Counted from the stretch's first letter, positions 14,132 to 22,876 are shown. The stretch: DNA of 40,163 bases from Bacilli bacterium (GCA_017502465.1 JAFVUY010000111.1:1-40163); one strand, 5' to 3'. Numbers and translations are program-made. The notes: a model not told the origin generated them from the sequence alone.

Positions 14132-14599
14132 ATGGGCGAAATACGTAACATTGGAAGAAACTTCGTAATATATGAGAGAGAATACAACCATCTCTTAATT
14201 TTGATGAGCGAAACGCCTTTTAAAAACGTTTCTGTATTTGTTACTCAAAAAATAATCATGGCGTATTACAGAAGAATCGACAAATCTCGTCTCGATGCAG
14301 GCAAAATAGCTAGAGAGCCTATTCCAAGAAGATTAAAGAATTCTGATCGTGGCGCTGGATTAAAGACAATTGCAGTTCATACATCATTAACAGCTTCAGA
14401 AAATCAAGCTTTAGAGGATGTTTTAAGATATCACAATTTCATCGATAAAAATGGGAAACCGGAGTATTCCCAATTTTTAGCATGTGTGATCATCAAAATG
14501 TGGGGAGACAGAGATGAAATAGAAGAAACTCCTATTGATCCAACTCCTAGAAAGGCTTCTGGATTAGATGCATTAAATCCAGAGAATTTTGGAGGTTAG
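14132..14599 (+). CDS. hypothetical protein with ribbon-helix-helix-like segments
   Basis: 155 residues behind GAGGTTATT. Two stretches look like beta-helix-helix units. The first is NFVIYEREYNHLLILMSETP (about 9-28), then helix VSVFVTQKIIMAYYR. The second is KTIAVHTSLTASENQALEDV (about 77-96), then EYSQFLACVIIKMW. These patterns recall RHH DNA-binding proteins of plasmids and phages. It directly follows the RT and shares its promoter module with the DGR target. It could be a late regulator or a DGR accessory factor; it does not resemble Avd in any way I can see. Confidence 0.5.
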   Translation: MGEIRNIGRNFVIYEREYNHLLILMSETPFKNVSVFVTQKIIMAYYRRIDKSRLDAGKIAREPIPRRLKNSDRGAGLKTIAVHTSLTASENQALEDVLRYHNFIDKNGKPEYSQFLACVIIKMWGDRDEIEETPIDPTPRKASGLDALNPENFGG

Positions 14600-14600
14600 T

Positions 14601-14984
14601 ATGAGCAAAATTAAACCTAAAAGAATAGTGAAACACGGATGTTATTCCGCATCAAATAAAGATTTAAAAATCAAAGATAGAGCTGGAAAACCAATGAAAG
14701 GAGAACATGATGTCTTTGTGGTCTCAAAATCTTCTAAAAAAGGTTATGTAAAAGTTAAGACAATAACTTCCTTAGAAAATGTCAAAAAAGATGGAACTAG
14801 CGAATTCCATAATTCGGCTTTGAGTGATGTAAAAAGCGGAAAAATTATTCCTATTCCTGATAAGCAAATTAATTCTCAAAAATTATCTGGAATATATAAA
14901 AAAGGGATTTGGATACACAAAAGCAAACTATTTAAAAGCAATCGGAATTTTAAATTTCCAAAGAAATATAAATCTTTAATTTAA
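14601..14984 (+). CDS. basic hypothetical protein
   Basis: 127 residues from ATG 14601 (GGAGGTTAGT upstream; an earlier in-frame codon at 14589 lacks an RBS). It is very rich in Lys and Ser (MSKIKPKRIVKHGCYSASNK and a KSNRNFKFPKKYKSL tail). The middle is beta-like (HDVFVVSKSSKKGYVKVKTI). No TM helix. The charge suggests nucleic-acid binding or a structural role. Family not recognised. Confidence 0.6.
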   Translation: MSKIKPKRIVKHGCYSASNKDLKIKDRAGKPMKGEHDVFVVSKSSKKGYVKVKTITSLENVKKDGTSEFHNSALSDVKSGKIIPIPDKQINSQKLSGIYKKGIWIHKSKLFKSNRNFKFPKKYKSLI

Positions 14985-15098
14985 AACAAAAAGTGGGAAT
15001 CTTCCTCCCACGTTAACAGATGAATCTTCGTCAATCTGTCCAATTGCATATATTAAATCAAACAATATAACAAAAATCAACAAAAATCGGAGGTAACG

Positions 15099-15359
15099 AT
15101 GAAAACAAAACGCAAAGTCAAAAGCAAAAAAGTAAGCAAAAATTTCTCTGGAGAAACTACATTAAAGCAACTTCCAGATAATACTTACTTCAAGACTGTT
15201 GGTAAAGATGGAAAGTTATCTAAATCAACTTACATAAAACCTAAGCGATCCTGGAATCGATTTTCTAGAAGATACGATGTCTGCAATGTAAACGATGTTG
15301 GATCAGAAGGAATCGAAATGAAGGGCGATAGAAAAGTATCAACAAGATTCATTTATTAG
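15099..15359 (+). CDS. small basic protein
   Basis: 86 residues behind CGGAGGTAACG. Lys/Arg-rich throughout (MKTKRKVKSKKVSKNFSGET, IKPKRSWNRFSRRYDV). It has a short beta-like core (LPDNTYFKTVGKDGKLSKST) that resembles single small barrel folds. First of three adjacent small basic genes; possibly a DNA-packaging or ssDNA-binding protein, by composition only. Confidence 0.6.
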   Translation: MKTKRKVKSKKVSKNFSGETTLKQLPDNTYFKTVGKDGKLSKSTYIKPKRSWNRFSRRYDVCNVNDVGSEGIEMKGDRKVSTRFIY

Positions 15360-15371
15360 GAGGATTAAATA

Positions 15372-15683
15372 ATGGCAACCAAACAAGATTTACAAAAAGA
15401 AGTTAATCGATTAAATCGCAAATATGCGAAGAATCAACCTAATCAATTACAAATCCATCAAGCTTATGGTGGATATACAGTTGATTTAGTTGGAAAAAGA
15501 GATAAAAGATCAAAGAAATTCAAGCTTAGAAAAGGTGCTATGCACGGTGCATCGTCTGTTGGCAACCAATATCACGATACTGCCACGAAAACTCTTCAAG
15601 GCTTAAAAACAGCTGAAGAAAAAGGCTGGGTTAGATCAGCTTTTAAAACTCATTCGCCCAGGGCAAAAAGAAACAGATATTAA
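15372..15683 (+). CDS. small basic protein
   Basis: 103 residues behind TAGGAGGATTAAATA, 12 bases after the previous stop. N-terminal helix TKQDLQKEVNRLNRKYAKNQ, then a short beta part (AYGGYTVDLVGKRDKRSKKF). A Gly/His-rich middle follows, then a basic tail HSPRAKRNRY. The plan (helix then Lys/Arg-rich tail) fits nucleic-acid binding. Unknown family. Confidence 0.6.
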   Translation: MATKQDLQKEVNRLNRKYAKNQPNQLQIHQAYGGYTVDLVGKRDKRSKKFKLRKGAMHGASSVGNQYHDTATKTLQGLKTAEEKGWVRSAFKTHSPRAKRNRY

Positions 15684-15700
15684 GCCAGGAGGTGAAGACT

Positions 15701-15892
15701 ATGGCTAATTATACAAAATCAAAACGAGAAGCTTACGCTAGAGCATATTTCACTGGAAAAGATCACTATAAACAAAATAAAGATAGTGATCGCATGACAG
15801 TAAGAGGCGCCGCTAGGCGTGGCTATCGTAAAGGAATGTCAGACGCTCATTTCGAAGCTAAACAGCGTCAACGCATTAAAGGATCTGAATAG
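15701..15892 (+). CDS. small basic protein
   Basis: 63 residues from ATG 15701, behind AGGAGGTGAAG, which overlaps the alternative GTG at 15692. Almost entirely helical and basic (KSKREAYARAYFTGKDHYKQ, RGAARRGYRKGMSDAHFEAK). Third of the basic trio. No homologue recognised; nucleoprotein role inferred from charge. Confidence 0.6.
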   Translation: MANYTKSKREAYARAYFTGKDHYKQNKDSDRMTVRGAARRGYRKGMSDAHFEAKQRQRIKGSE

Positions 15893-15912
15893 ATCCAGAA
15901 TAGGAGGCCAAT

Positions 15913-16704
15913 ATGGCAAAAAGAAAAAGATCCAGTAGAGGGATGTCAACAGGATTAAAAGTATTCTTAGTCATCCTCGGAATTCTTGGTGTTGGTGCTG
16001 GAGCAACTGCTATTGCAACCAAAGGATTCGAACAATGGGGAGAAGCTGAAAAGCTAATCAAAGGCGGCGTTACGGTTGATACGTTTAAAATTGATTCGCT
16101 TTCTGGAACTACAGCAACTCTCGTAAATAAAGAAGGCGATGAATTAACTATTGCGATAGACGGATTCATAGGCGAAAGCGATGAAAAGCTTTATTTAGGC
16201 GATAAAGAAACAGCGCCTGCAACCACTAAAGCGGCTTTGGAAACAATGCTACATAATTTCGATTTCTCAAATTCAAAAATTGCAGATATTGAAGAAGAAG
16301 TTTTAGCTTTAGATGTCTGTAAATATTCAACTATGGAACTAGCTTTAAATGTTGAATATGAAGAAAGCGCAGCAACATCTGGAGCAATTGAATTACCATG
16401 GTTTGACATGGTTAGAGTGAATTATAAGATTCCTGCATCTAGATACGTTGTTTTTGGCGATCAAAACGATGACAAAGTGAGTTTTTCAGCTCATAAGAGA
16501 ATCAATACAATTACTTCTTTATATGAGAATATCTCATTATTTGGCTTAGAAAATGAAGCCACTTTATCCACAAATGAAATCAGTTTTACCAGCTTCTCCA
16601 TCGAAGCAGCTAAAGATAATACTATTGAAATTCAATCAATCGAATTAGTTAGATCTACTGCAGGCAAGCATCAAAATGATCTTTGTTGGGTAACTCAGGC
16701 ATAA
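15913..16704 (+). CDS. single-TM membrane protein with ectodomain
   Basis: 263 residues behind AATAGGAGGCCAAT. Basic N-terminus MAKRKRSSRGMS, one TM helix (about residues 14-37, VFLVILGILGVGAGATAIAT), then about 220 residues of polar ectodomain rich in Thr, Glu and beta strands. The plan equals that of the DGR target and of the 66-residue protein at 17900. It is last before a strong terminator. A candidate envelope or virion protein; function unknown. Confidence 0.6.
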   Translation: MAKRKRSSRGMSTGLKVFLVILGILGVGAGATAIATKGFEQWGEAEKLIKGGVTVDTFKIDSLSGTTATLVNKEGDELTIAIDGFIGESDEKLYLGDKETAPATTKAALETMLHNFDFSNSKIADIEEEVLALDVCKYSTMELALNVEYEESAATSGAIELPWFDMVRVNYKIPASRYVVFGDQNDDKVSFSAHKRINTITSLYENISLFGLENEATLSTNEISFTSFSIEAAKDNTIEIQSIELVRSTAGKHQNDLCWVTQA

Positions 16705-16725
16705 ATTTTCTCCTTTTCCTCCGTG

Positions 16726-16760
16726 TGATCCTGGCGGAGCATAATACCAGGATCATTTTA
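16726..16760 (+). terminator. rho-independent terminator
   Basis: TGATCCTGG (16726-16734) pairs perfectly with CCAGGATCA (16747-16755), then TTTTA. It separates the basic-protein operon from the lipoprotein operon. Its loop also contains CATAATA, reminiscent of the duplicated promoter block. Confidence 0.7.
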
Positions 16761-16787
16761 AAAAAAATATAGAAAAGAGAAAAAAAT

Positions 16788-17888
16788 ATGAAAAGAAATA
16801 TTAAGATAATCCTTCCAATTTTCGCATTAATGATGACTGCATGTAATTTTATTAGAACACCAGTAGATCTTAACGGAGTTGAAAATAATGATATTGTTGC
16901 AGAAAGTAATGTATACGAACACGGAATAGGAATTGAAGTAATTAAAAAATCAAATTCGAATTCTAATACTGATTATTACGCTTCAACTACATTGTCTTAT
17001 ACTGTTTATCCTTCTGATGCACAAAACAAACGCATTTCAACAAAGGTTGTTTTCGATGATAACAGAAGCGCGTCGGATTATTTGGAGATTACAGTAGATG
17101 AAACCAATCAACAAATTACGATAGGCGCATTACAGGGATTTGATTCTCTAGCAAGACTAACAATTAGAAGCGTTGAAAATACTAACGCATATGCGGTCGT
17201 AACAATACATATGAATAGACAATTAGTAATAGATTATAACGATGATTATAACTATAAAATGGGTGGCTTAGTAAAGAAATGTCGTGATAATGACTGCAAT
17301 GTAACGTTTGGCTCATCAATGTCGATGGCAAATGTTAGTGATGTTTACAAAGTAGGCTATTATGGAGTGAATACTGAAAACCAAATAGACGAATCTTTGA
17401 TTGCTTCATATACTTTTAGTTCTATGACACCTGTTACTGGCTTTAGTGAAACAGATTGTATTGTAGACGTTAATTTTTCTAGCATTGGGGAAAGTGCAGA
17501 TAATCAAGCTTACATTAAGCAAAGATTATATAATGCTGTAAAAGACTGGTTTACAAATCAGCCTAGATATGACGCTTCTTCATATCCAGGTGCTTATGGG
17601 TTTGGAGTAGATAACACATATCTTTCCGAATATGTTCATTATTATTTAGACTTCCCTGATCTTCTGACTGGACCACGAAACGTATTAGCGAATTGTTTTA
17701 CTAATGACGAAATCACTTTCACAGTCCAACATTTAAATTTAACTTTTAGCACATCAAGATCTATATATAACAATCAAACAATAAATTCTTATGATTTGTT
17801 AGGCGATACTTTTGATGTTTACTTCACCATGAGTAATAAAGCTATAAGAGTGTCTTCTGTATCAAGTGATACGGATGTGTATTTATAG
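16788..17888 (+). CDS. lipoprotein of the mobile element, Ig-like region
   Basis: 366 residues. The signal peptide MKRNIKIILPIFALMMTACN has a lipobox (MTAC), so lipid attachment at Cys19 is expected. Residues about 50-125 (LSYTVYPSDAQNKRISTKVV... onward) resemble bacterial Ig-like (BIG2-type) domains. The rest is beta-rich with aromatic clusters and a Cys pair in KKCRDNDCNV. Surface exposed. First gene of the right-hand envelope operon. Confidence 0.7.
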   Translation: MKRNIKIILPIFALMMTACNFIRTPVDLNGVENNDIVAESNVYEHGIGIEVIKKSNSNSNTDYYASTTLSYTVYPSDAQNKRISTKVVFDDNRSASDYLEITVDETNQQITIGALQGFDSLARLTIRSVENTNAYAVVTIHMNRQLVIDYNDDYNYKMGGLVKKCRDNDCNVTFGSSMSMANVSDVYKVGYYGVNTENQIDESLIASYTFSSMTPVTGFSETDCIVDVNFSSIGESADNQAYIKQRLYNAVKDWFTNQPRYDASSYPGAYGFGVDNTYLSEYVHYYLDFPDLLTGPRNVLANCFTNDEITFTVQHLNLTFSTSRSIYNNQTINSYDLLGDTFDVYFTMSNKAIRVSSVSSDTDVYL

Positions 17889-17899
17889 GAATTTGAATT

Positions 17900-18100
17900 A
17901 TGGCAAGAAAAAGAAAAAGTAACTTTGCCATTGTCTTTATTCTATTAATTGCAGTTGCAGCTGTTGCCACAGGAATTAGTTTGTTTGCTAGAAGTCAAAT
18001 AACAACGACAAGTGTAACAGAAAGCCAAAGCGAAAGTAACGACGGCGAAGATGACCAAAATTTAGATTATATTAAAGCTCCAAAGGATATTTATTTATGA
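17900..18100 (+). CDS. 66-residue single-TM protein
   Basis: Basic start MARKRKSNFA, a TM helix (about residues 9-29, IVFILLIAVAAVATGISLFA), then a Thr/Ser/Glu/Asp-rich tail. Its stop overlaps the next start (ATGA). Size and topology are those of a small membrane or coat-like protein; the order basic-TM-acidic is the reverse of a classical inovirus coat protein. Role unknown. Confidence 0.6.
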   Translation: MARKRKSNFAIVFILLIAVAAVATGISLFARSQITTTSVTESQSESNDGEDDQNLDYIKAPKDIYL

Positions 18101-19836
18101 AAAAGGCATTAGCAACATTATTGTTTTCATTAAATATATTTTCTATTTCTTCTCCGCTTTTTGCTATGTCTCAAAATATTATTGCAAAAGCGGAAGAGGC
18201 AATTGATACAACTAATATTTATGAAACGGATGTTTTAGACGATTTATCTAATTTAAGTTCTTTTCAAGTGGAATCGTATAATGAAACCGATTTTTCATTC
18301 ATTTATTTCGCTGAATATAACTATTCAAAAACAACTTCAAATGGCTTTAATTTGTTTCTATATTTTTATTCAAATACCTCATTTGTGTTAGGAGATAAGG
18401 ATGCGTATGTCAATATGAGGAACGCGACAACATCTCTTACTTACCACGAAAATTATCTTCAAATAGTAGATGAAACAAGTGGCTTTTATAAAGCTCTTGT
18501 CTTAAACCCAAAAACTTTTTATAGCCCATACAAAATAGAACGCAAATACGATATTGCTGGTTTATCTATTAACACTGTTGAAAATGGAGCTAAAAATTAT
18601 CACGATAACACAATCGGGAAAACATATACGATAAGAGGAAGTGCTGCTGGCATTGATGGAAATACTAATTCCACATTATCCGTTCACACACATGAACTAC
18701 AAACAATAAGTATTTCTTTAAAAGGCGGAACATGGCATACGGCTTCTAATTTTGGAGATAGAAATTCTTTATTTTATGTTTGGTTTGGATTAGATAAAGA
18801 TTTTTCTAATGATGGATGGTTTCTCAAAAAAATTCATTATGAATACTATCAATTAAAACTTAATACACTATACGCAGGAATCGACAATTCAAGAGAATAT
18901 GATAGCTATTCTTATTTTGAATCGCATTGGGACGATACGCTTGGAACAGTGGTTGGAACACAGGTTGTAACTTATTGGTATTGCCGTTTAATAGGACAAA
19001 GATCTCAAACGCGACACACTCTTCGAAGTAACGAAATAATTAATGATATTAATTTAGATCACACGAGAAGGTTTTCCATTGACACAATGGATGATTTCGT
19101 TAGCCAAAATCGTATAAAAACCAAAGTGGATGAATATTATAGTAGTGTTGTCCAGAGTGCTGATTTTTTTGAGTTTGATGAAGAAAATACAGATAAAAAT
19201 ATTTCTGTTCCTGCGTCAAATTTAAATGGCTTTGAACAATGGTGGTTAAAATACATCCGTAATGTTAGTGGTGGAAATTCTAATCTGGATCAGTATGACA
19301 CTTTCAAAGCCTGGACGGTGGTAGATGGCAATGACAGTAGCTTGACTGACTCCGAATTTTCGACAAAGTATTTTGTAAGTGATAATCAAGCGAGCGAACT
19401 AAAACACGATTTATTCAATAACACCAATAGTAATAAAGACACTTATTTATTTAGATTCACAATTCTTCCTTATTTTAGCGATAATGTTATAGCTGATTGG
19501 AATTACGCTGTTCCTGGCGGACCAGAGCCAAATATTGATCATAGTGACCATTTGTGTGGATATTATTTCGATTCATATTACATAAAAGATTTTGACATTA
19601 TTGATTTTACTTTCGAAAACGACAACGCAGAAATTACTGTTATTCCTGTTGTGGCAGATCCTATAGATGTTGCTGATCAAGGACAAAAATCAGATACTTA
19701 TGTTTGGGACTGGAAGAGTGAATTTAACTGGCTCTATAGAATAATAGCTATAGTCCTTATTGTTATAGCGGCGATATTCGTTTTATGGTTACTTTTTAAA
19801 ATAATCAAGTGGGCAAGAAAGGCATTTAAAGATTAA
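18097..19836 (+). CDS. large secreted protein with C-terminal membrane anchor (pIII-like architecture)
   Basis: 579 residues. Signal peptide MKKALATLLFSLNIFSISSP with a likely cut after LFA (about residue 23). About 520 extracellular residues, Tyr/Asn/Ser-rich and beta-like. Then a C-terminal TM helix (about 548-570, IIAIVLIVIAAIFVLWLLF) and a basic tail KIIKWARKAFKD. This is the layout of filamentous-phage adsorption proteins, but no sequence match is claimed. It overlaps the genes on both sides (ATGA; TAATG). It could be an adsorption or adhesion protein. Confidence 0.65.
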   Translation: MKKALATLLFSLNIFSISSPLFAMSQNIIAKAEEAIDTTNIYETDVLDDLSNLSSFQVESYNETDFSFIYFAEYNYSKTTSNGFNLFLYFYSNTSFVLGDKDAYVNMRNATTSLTYHENYLQIVDETSGFYKALVLNPKTFYSPYKIERKYDIAGLSINTVENGAKNYHDNTIGKTYTIRGSAAGIDGNTNSTLSVHTHELQTISISLKGGTWHTASNFGDRNSLFYVWFGLDKDFSNDGWFLKKIHYEYYQLKLNTLYAGIDNSREYDSYSYFESHWDDTLGTVVGTQVVTYWYCRLIGQRSQTRHTLRSNEIINDINLDHTRRFSIDTMDDFVSQNRIKTKVDEYYSSVVQSADFFEFDEENTDKNISVPASNLNGFEQWWLKYIRNVSGGNSNLDQYDTFKAWTVVDGNDSSLTDSEFSTKYFVSDNQASELKHDLFNNTNSNKDTYLFRFTILPYFSDNVIADWNYAVPGGPEPNIDHSDHLCGYYFDSYYIKDFDIIDFTFENDNAEITVIPVVADPIDVADQGQKSDTYVWDWKSEFNWLYRIIAIVLIVIAAIFVLWLLFKIIKWARKAFKD

Positions 19837-20234
19837 TGGAAAACGAAAGAAGTAATAGTGGCTTCTTGGTTTTCTTAAAGCGTATCTTGTTAATATCTGT
19901 TGTTATTATTGTAAGCGTGCTTATTTGCTACTCGTGTTCAGCGATAAACAAAGTTAGCGGCTATACAATCAATTTAAATGACTCAATAGGTAATATTTAC
20001 GAATCAGAAAATCAAGATACAGTTTTAATAATAAATACCAAAGAAGAAGCTTATTTTAATACCAAAGAAGAAGGTCTAACTTCTCTTTATAGTATCGAAC
20101 AAAAAGAAAATCTGCTTTTGCTAACGGCAAATAATGGTGAAGAAACGACAAAATTAGTATTTATTTCTCTATCAGAAAATGAAATGTTTTGGCAAACAAA
20201 GAATTTGATTCTATTTAGATGGGAGGACGAATAA
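19836..20234 (+). CDS. single-TM membrane protein
   Basis: 132 residues; ATG overlaps the previous stop by one base. Short charged N-terminus, TM helix (about residues 11-32, FLKRILLISVVIIVSVLICY), then a CSA step and about 95 residues of acidic, beta-like extracellular domain. The Cys-Ser-Ala after the helix could be a lipobox-like site but is not typical. Translationally coupled to its neighbours, so likely part of the same complex as the ATPase downstream. Confidence 0.6.
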   Translation: MENERSNSGFLVFLKRILLISVVIIVSVLICYSCSAINKVSGYTINLNDSIGNIYESENQDTVLIINTKEEAYFNTKEEGLTSLYSIEQKENLLLLTANNGEETTKLVFISLSENEMFWQTKNLILFRWEDE

Positions 20235-20236
20235 AA

Positions 20237-22501
20237 ATGAAAAAAGGATCTTTTTCCAAAATTAAAATGATTTTTTTACAATATATTCATAATCCGTTTC
20301 AAATAATTGCTAGTGTTCTTTTGGTTGGATTATTAGTTTTAACAGCATTTCATTTCTCATCGCATCAGTTATTGGATAAAAGCGCTAAAGAGTTCGCAGA
20401 TTCTATTGTTTACTACTTCAGAAGTATATTTAGTGAAGAGCCAATCGATAAAGAATCAGTTAGCGTTTTAACTTTTGATGAAAATATCACCAGGAGTGTT
20501 TTGCCAATCGATCTTGAAGTGTTTGGATATCGATTCTTATCGACATTTCAAATAATGTTTAATCTTAACTTTATAAAGGTATCCTGGAACAACTTTTTAA
20601 TTTGGCTTAGTAAAGCTGCAAACGTAGTATTGCTGCTTGCTATGCCTTTATTTATAATCATATTTATTTACTATAATTTCATCATCTTCCGCGCTAAAGA
20701 AGGCGAAGCAAACGAGCAAAGCAAACCGCTTCAATTGTTTCTATTGTTTCAAAACAAGGTTTATTATCCTGTTAAATATTATTTTATTAGGCAATATCAA
20801 GAGATTAGATATAACAAAATTTTATTCTTCAGCTTTCTAATAATTGGTTTATATAACATAAACGCTTTTTCTTTCGCTTTAACTTTCTTCGCGTGGTATT
20901 TATATTTCGTTTTCAGCATCGATTTCGTTTCTATTTGGTTTTTATTCTGTAAGTTTTTAATTTGCATTTCTCCGCTTTTGCATCCGTTTTTTTGGCCATT
21001 ATGGATTATTGGATTTATTGCGTTAATGGAAAATTTAAAAATCAGAAGCGCTTATAACAAGCTAGAAGATATGTATGCAAAAAACGATGAATTTGTAGAT
21101 GATTTAGGAATTATTACAGGCATTTACGGCGTTCCTGGATCAGGAAAAAACTTGCTTGAAATAGGAATAGCGACGCAAAAGGAAAGACTATTAAGAGTCC
21201 AGGCTTTTAACCAGCTCATGGAGATCAGAAGCGAATTTCCAGATTTTCCTTTTAGATACCTGGAATTAGAGGTAGAAGAACTCAAAAAAACCAATAAAGT
21301 CGTCAATAAGATCCAAATTGAATATTATTTTAGAGATTATTTTAAAGGTAAGAAAGAAATCTATGGATATGATTTAGAAATCGAAAAAAATGAGCATTAT
21401 GACAAATTAAAAGTCGCGCCAATTGTGGACGAGCTTATTGATTATGCACAGCTCTATTACATTTATATATCATCTTTGGCCGCTTCGACGTATTCATTAA
21501 GATATGATAAAGGAATTGAATTAACTCACGCTTTTCCAGGATTGAGATATAATTTTTTCCATCGCGATTTTAGAGATGATCAAGAAAGCGAAAACGCTAA
21601 AATTTTCGATTTAAATTTAATCAGATTAAATAATCAATTGGACAATGAAAACGATGGAGATGATGGCGTTTTTAAGCCTAATAAAGACAAAAATATTACT
21701 TTATTTGACTTTGGTTTGCTCACTCTTTCAGAGTTTGGCAAAGATAGAGGAAATAGATATTCCAATCAGGCCAGAAAAGAGAAAAAAGTCAAGCCAAGTA
21801 ATGACGGAACTTCAAATTGTTTGGGTGTCTTAAGACATCTTACGACAGTTAGATATAAGCAATACGGCTTCATGATCTGGGATGAACAAAAATTATCAGC
21901 TTTTAGCGGCGTAGAAGCTGCAATGGCGGAAACAAATATTTTCATATCCAAACAAAAGAAAAATCAAAAATTGGCGCTGCCATTATGGTTTTTTGAAGGT
22001 GTTATTATTGATTGGTTTTCATCCAGATACAATTATCTATATCAAAAATACATCCATTTAAGAAACGATCAAACGTTATTCTCTTATATAGCAAGTCATA
22101 TAAGCTCATTTTTTAACAATTTAAACAGAAACCTAGTTAATACTTTCGGCTATAGGAAGATCGTATTATCTTTGTCTGGAGTAAATGTTAATGGTGCGCA
22201 GGAACAGCGCGGAGAAGATAGTTTTTTCCTTATGAATAAAATAGTCTTTTCTAATCGATATCAAACGGATTGTTACAAGGGATTTTTTGACAATTTAAAA
22301 CGTCAAGCCAAAGAAGGAATCAATCAATTTGACTCATATAGAGGAAAAGTGGCAACTATCGAAGAATTAGTCAAAACAAATGGTTATTTTGCCACAGAAT
22401 TAGCTCAATCAATTTTAGGCTATTATCTTTTAAATAAAGATGCAGAAAGAGAAGAAGAGAAAGGAAATAAAGAGGATGAAATAGAAGAATCTAAGAATTA
22501 A
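20237..22501 (+). CDS. membrane-embedded P-loop ATPase, Zot/pI-like or DNA-transfer type
   Basis: 754 residues from ATG 20237, placed after GGGAGG, which lies inside a longer frame from 20219. The N-terminal third has about five or six TM segments (first at about residues 19-38; later LAMPLFIIIFIYYNFIIF and a long hydrophobic run to about 260). The cytoplasmic domain has Walker A GIYGVPGSGKN (about 296-306) and Walker B-like YGFMIWDEQK (about 539-548). ETNIFISKQKKNQ follows, as in Zot-type ATPases where a Walker B is followed by a basic sensor strand. This places it nearest to filamentous-phage assembly ATPases. A coupling protein of a transfer system is the alternative, but no relaxase is present. 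Confidence 0.55.
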   Translation: MKKGSFSKIKMIFLQYIHNPFQIIASVLLVGLLVLTAFHFSSHQLLDKSAKEFADSIVYYFRSIFSEEPIDKESVSVLTFDENITRSVLPIDLEVFGYRFLSTFQIMFNLNFIKVSWNNFLIWLSKAANVVLLLAMPLFIIIFIYYNFIIFRAKEGEANEQSKPLQLFLLFQNKVYYPVKYYFIRQYQEIRYNKILFFSFLIIGLYNINAFSFALTFFAWYLYFVFSIDFVSIWFLFCKFLICISPLLHPFFWPLWIIGFIALMENLKIRSAYNKLEDMYAKNDEFVDDLGIITGIYGVPGSGKNLLEIGIATQKERLLRVQAFNQLMEIRSEFPDFPFRYLELEVEELKKTNKVVNKIQIEYYFRDYFKGKKEIYGYDLEIEKNEHYDKLKVAPIVDELIDYAQLYYIYISSLAASTYSLRYDKGIELTHAFPGLRYNFFHRDFRDDQESENAKIFDLNLIRLNNQLDNENDGDDGVFKPNKDKNITLFDFGLLTLSEFGKDRGNRYSNQARKEKKVKPSNDGTSNCLGVLRHLTTVRYKQYGFMIWDEQKLSAFSGVEAAMAETNIFISKQKKNQKLALPLWFFEGVIIDWFSSRYNYLYQKYIHLRNDQTLFSYIASHISSFFNNLNRNLVNTFGYRKIVLSLSGVNVNGAQEQRGEDSFFLMNKIVFSNRYQTDCYKGFFDNLKRQAKEGINQFDSYRGKVATIEELVKTNGYFATELAQSILGYYLLNKDAEREEEKGNKEDEIEESKN

Positions 22502-22843
22502 TTACTATTTATATTAAAAAAAGATACACGCGAACGCGCTTTTAAAAAGAGGTTTAAATGGAGCGCGATTTTCGACGTTGCGAAAATAAATTATAAGGAC
22601 AAAGGCTATTGCCTTGATTCTTTAATTATGATTTAATTGTATTTTTTTCTTTATAATAAAGAAAAAGATACTAAAAAGAAATACAATCGGCGGTTTTTCA
22701 GCCTGATTTTGCTTTCCTGCTTCGGCCAAATTTCCACAGGTGCAGAGAAAGAGCGAAAACGGAAAAGGAAAGGTTAAAATGTATATTTTATATTGAAATA
22801 GAGATTAATACAGTCCAGTTTTTAATGTAAAAGTTCGCGTATG
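22502..22843. other. non-coding right end of the element with hairpins
   Basis: 342 bases without a gene. It holds AAGGC-TATT-GCCTT (near 22605), a perfect 10-bp hairpin TTTTTCTTTA/TAAAGAAAAA (22644-22666), and an outer ATTGTATTT/AAATACAAT pairing around it. A GC-richer stretch with CGGCGG and CTTCGGCC follows (about 22689-22730). On the minus strand 22788-22861 is an open frame that would extend the integrase after excision. It could contain a replication or packaging origin. Confidence 0.4.
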
Positions 22844-22861
22844 GTCTCTCTTCCACCGCCA
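22844..22861. other. attR: right attachment site
   Basis: GTCTCTCTTCCACCGCCA, 15/18 identical to attL. The remaining tRNA body is absent, and a tRNA-like terminator follows at 22877. The sequence left of the core is element DNA and the sequence right of it is host DNA. Confidence 0.7.
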
Positions 22862-22876
22862 TTAAATTAATTGAAA

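Larger units (their letters stand above)
4850..22861. mobile_element. integrated element (about 18 kb) carrying a diversity-generating retroelement; possible inovirus-like prophage
   Basis: It is bounded by the imperfect 18-bp att pair, with a serine integrase at the left end reading toward attL. Modules from left to right: integrase and repressors (minus), Cro-like regulator, small early genes, HNH protein, candidate type I toxin-antitoxin, DGR, RHH-like protein, short basic proteins, secreted and membrane proteins, membrane P-loop ATPase, non-coding hairpin-rich end. No relaxase, terminase, portal, capsid or tail gene is seen. The single-TM/signal-peptide gene run ending in a Zot-like ATPase suggests a filamentous-phage-like element. 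That last point is inference. Confidence 0.8.

Noticed and set aside
16600..16704. Second DGR target at the end of the 263-residue protein
   Set aside because: No similarity to TR beyond chance and no AAY-derived pattern.
16741..16748. Third copy of the CATAATAC promoter block
   Set aside because: Only eight bases match and they lie in a terminator loop without the upstream palindrome.
4850..22861. Integrative conjugative element
   Set aside because: No relaxase, no VirB4/VirD4 set and no oriT-like region recognised; a single ATPase is not enough.
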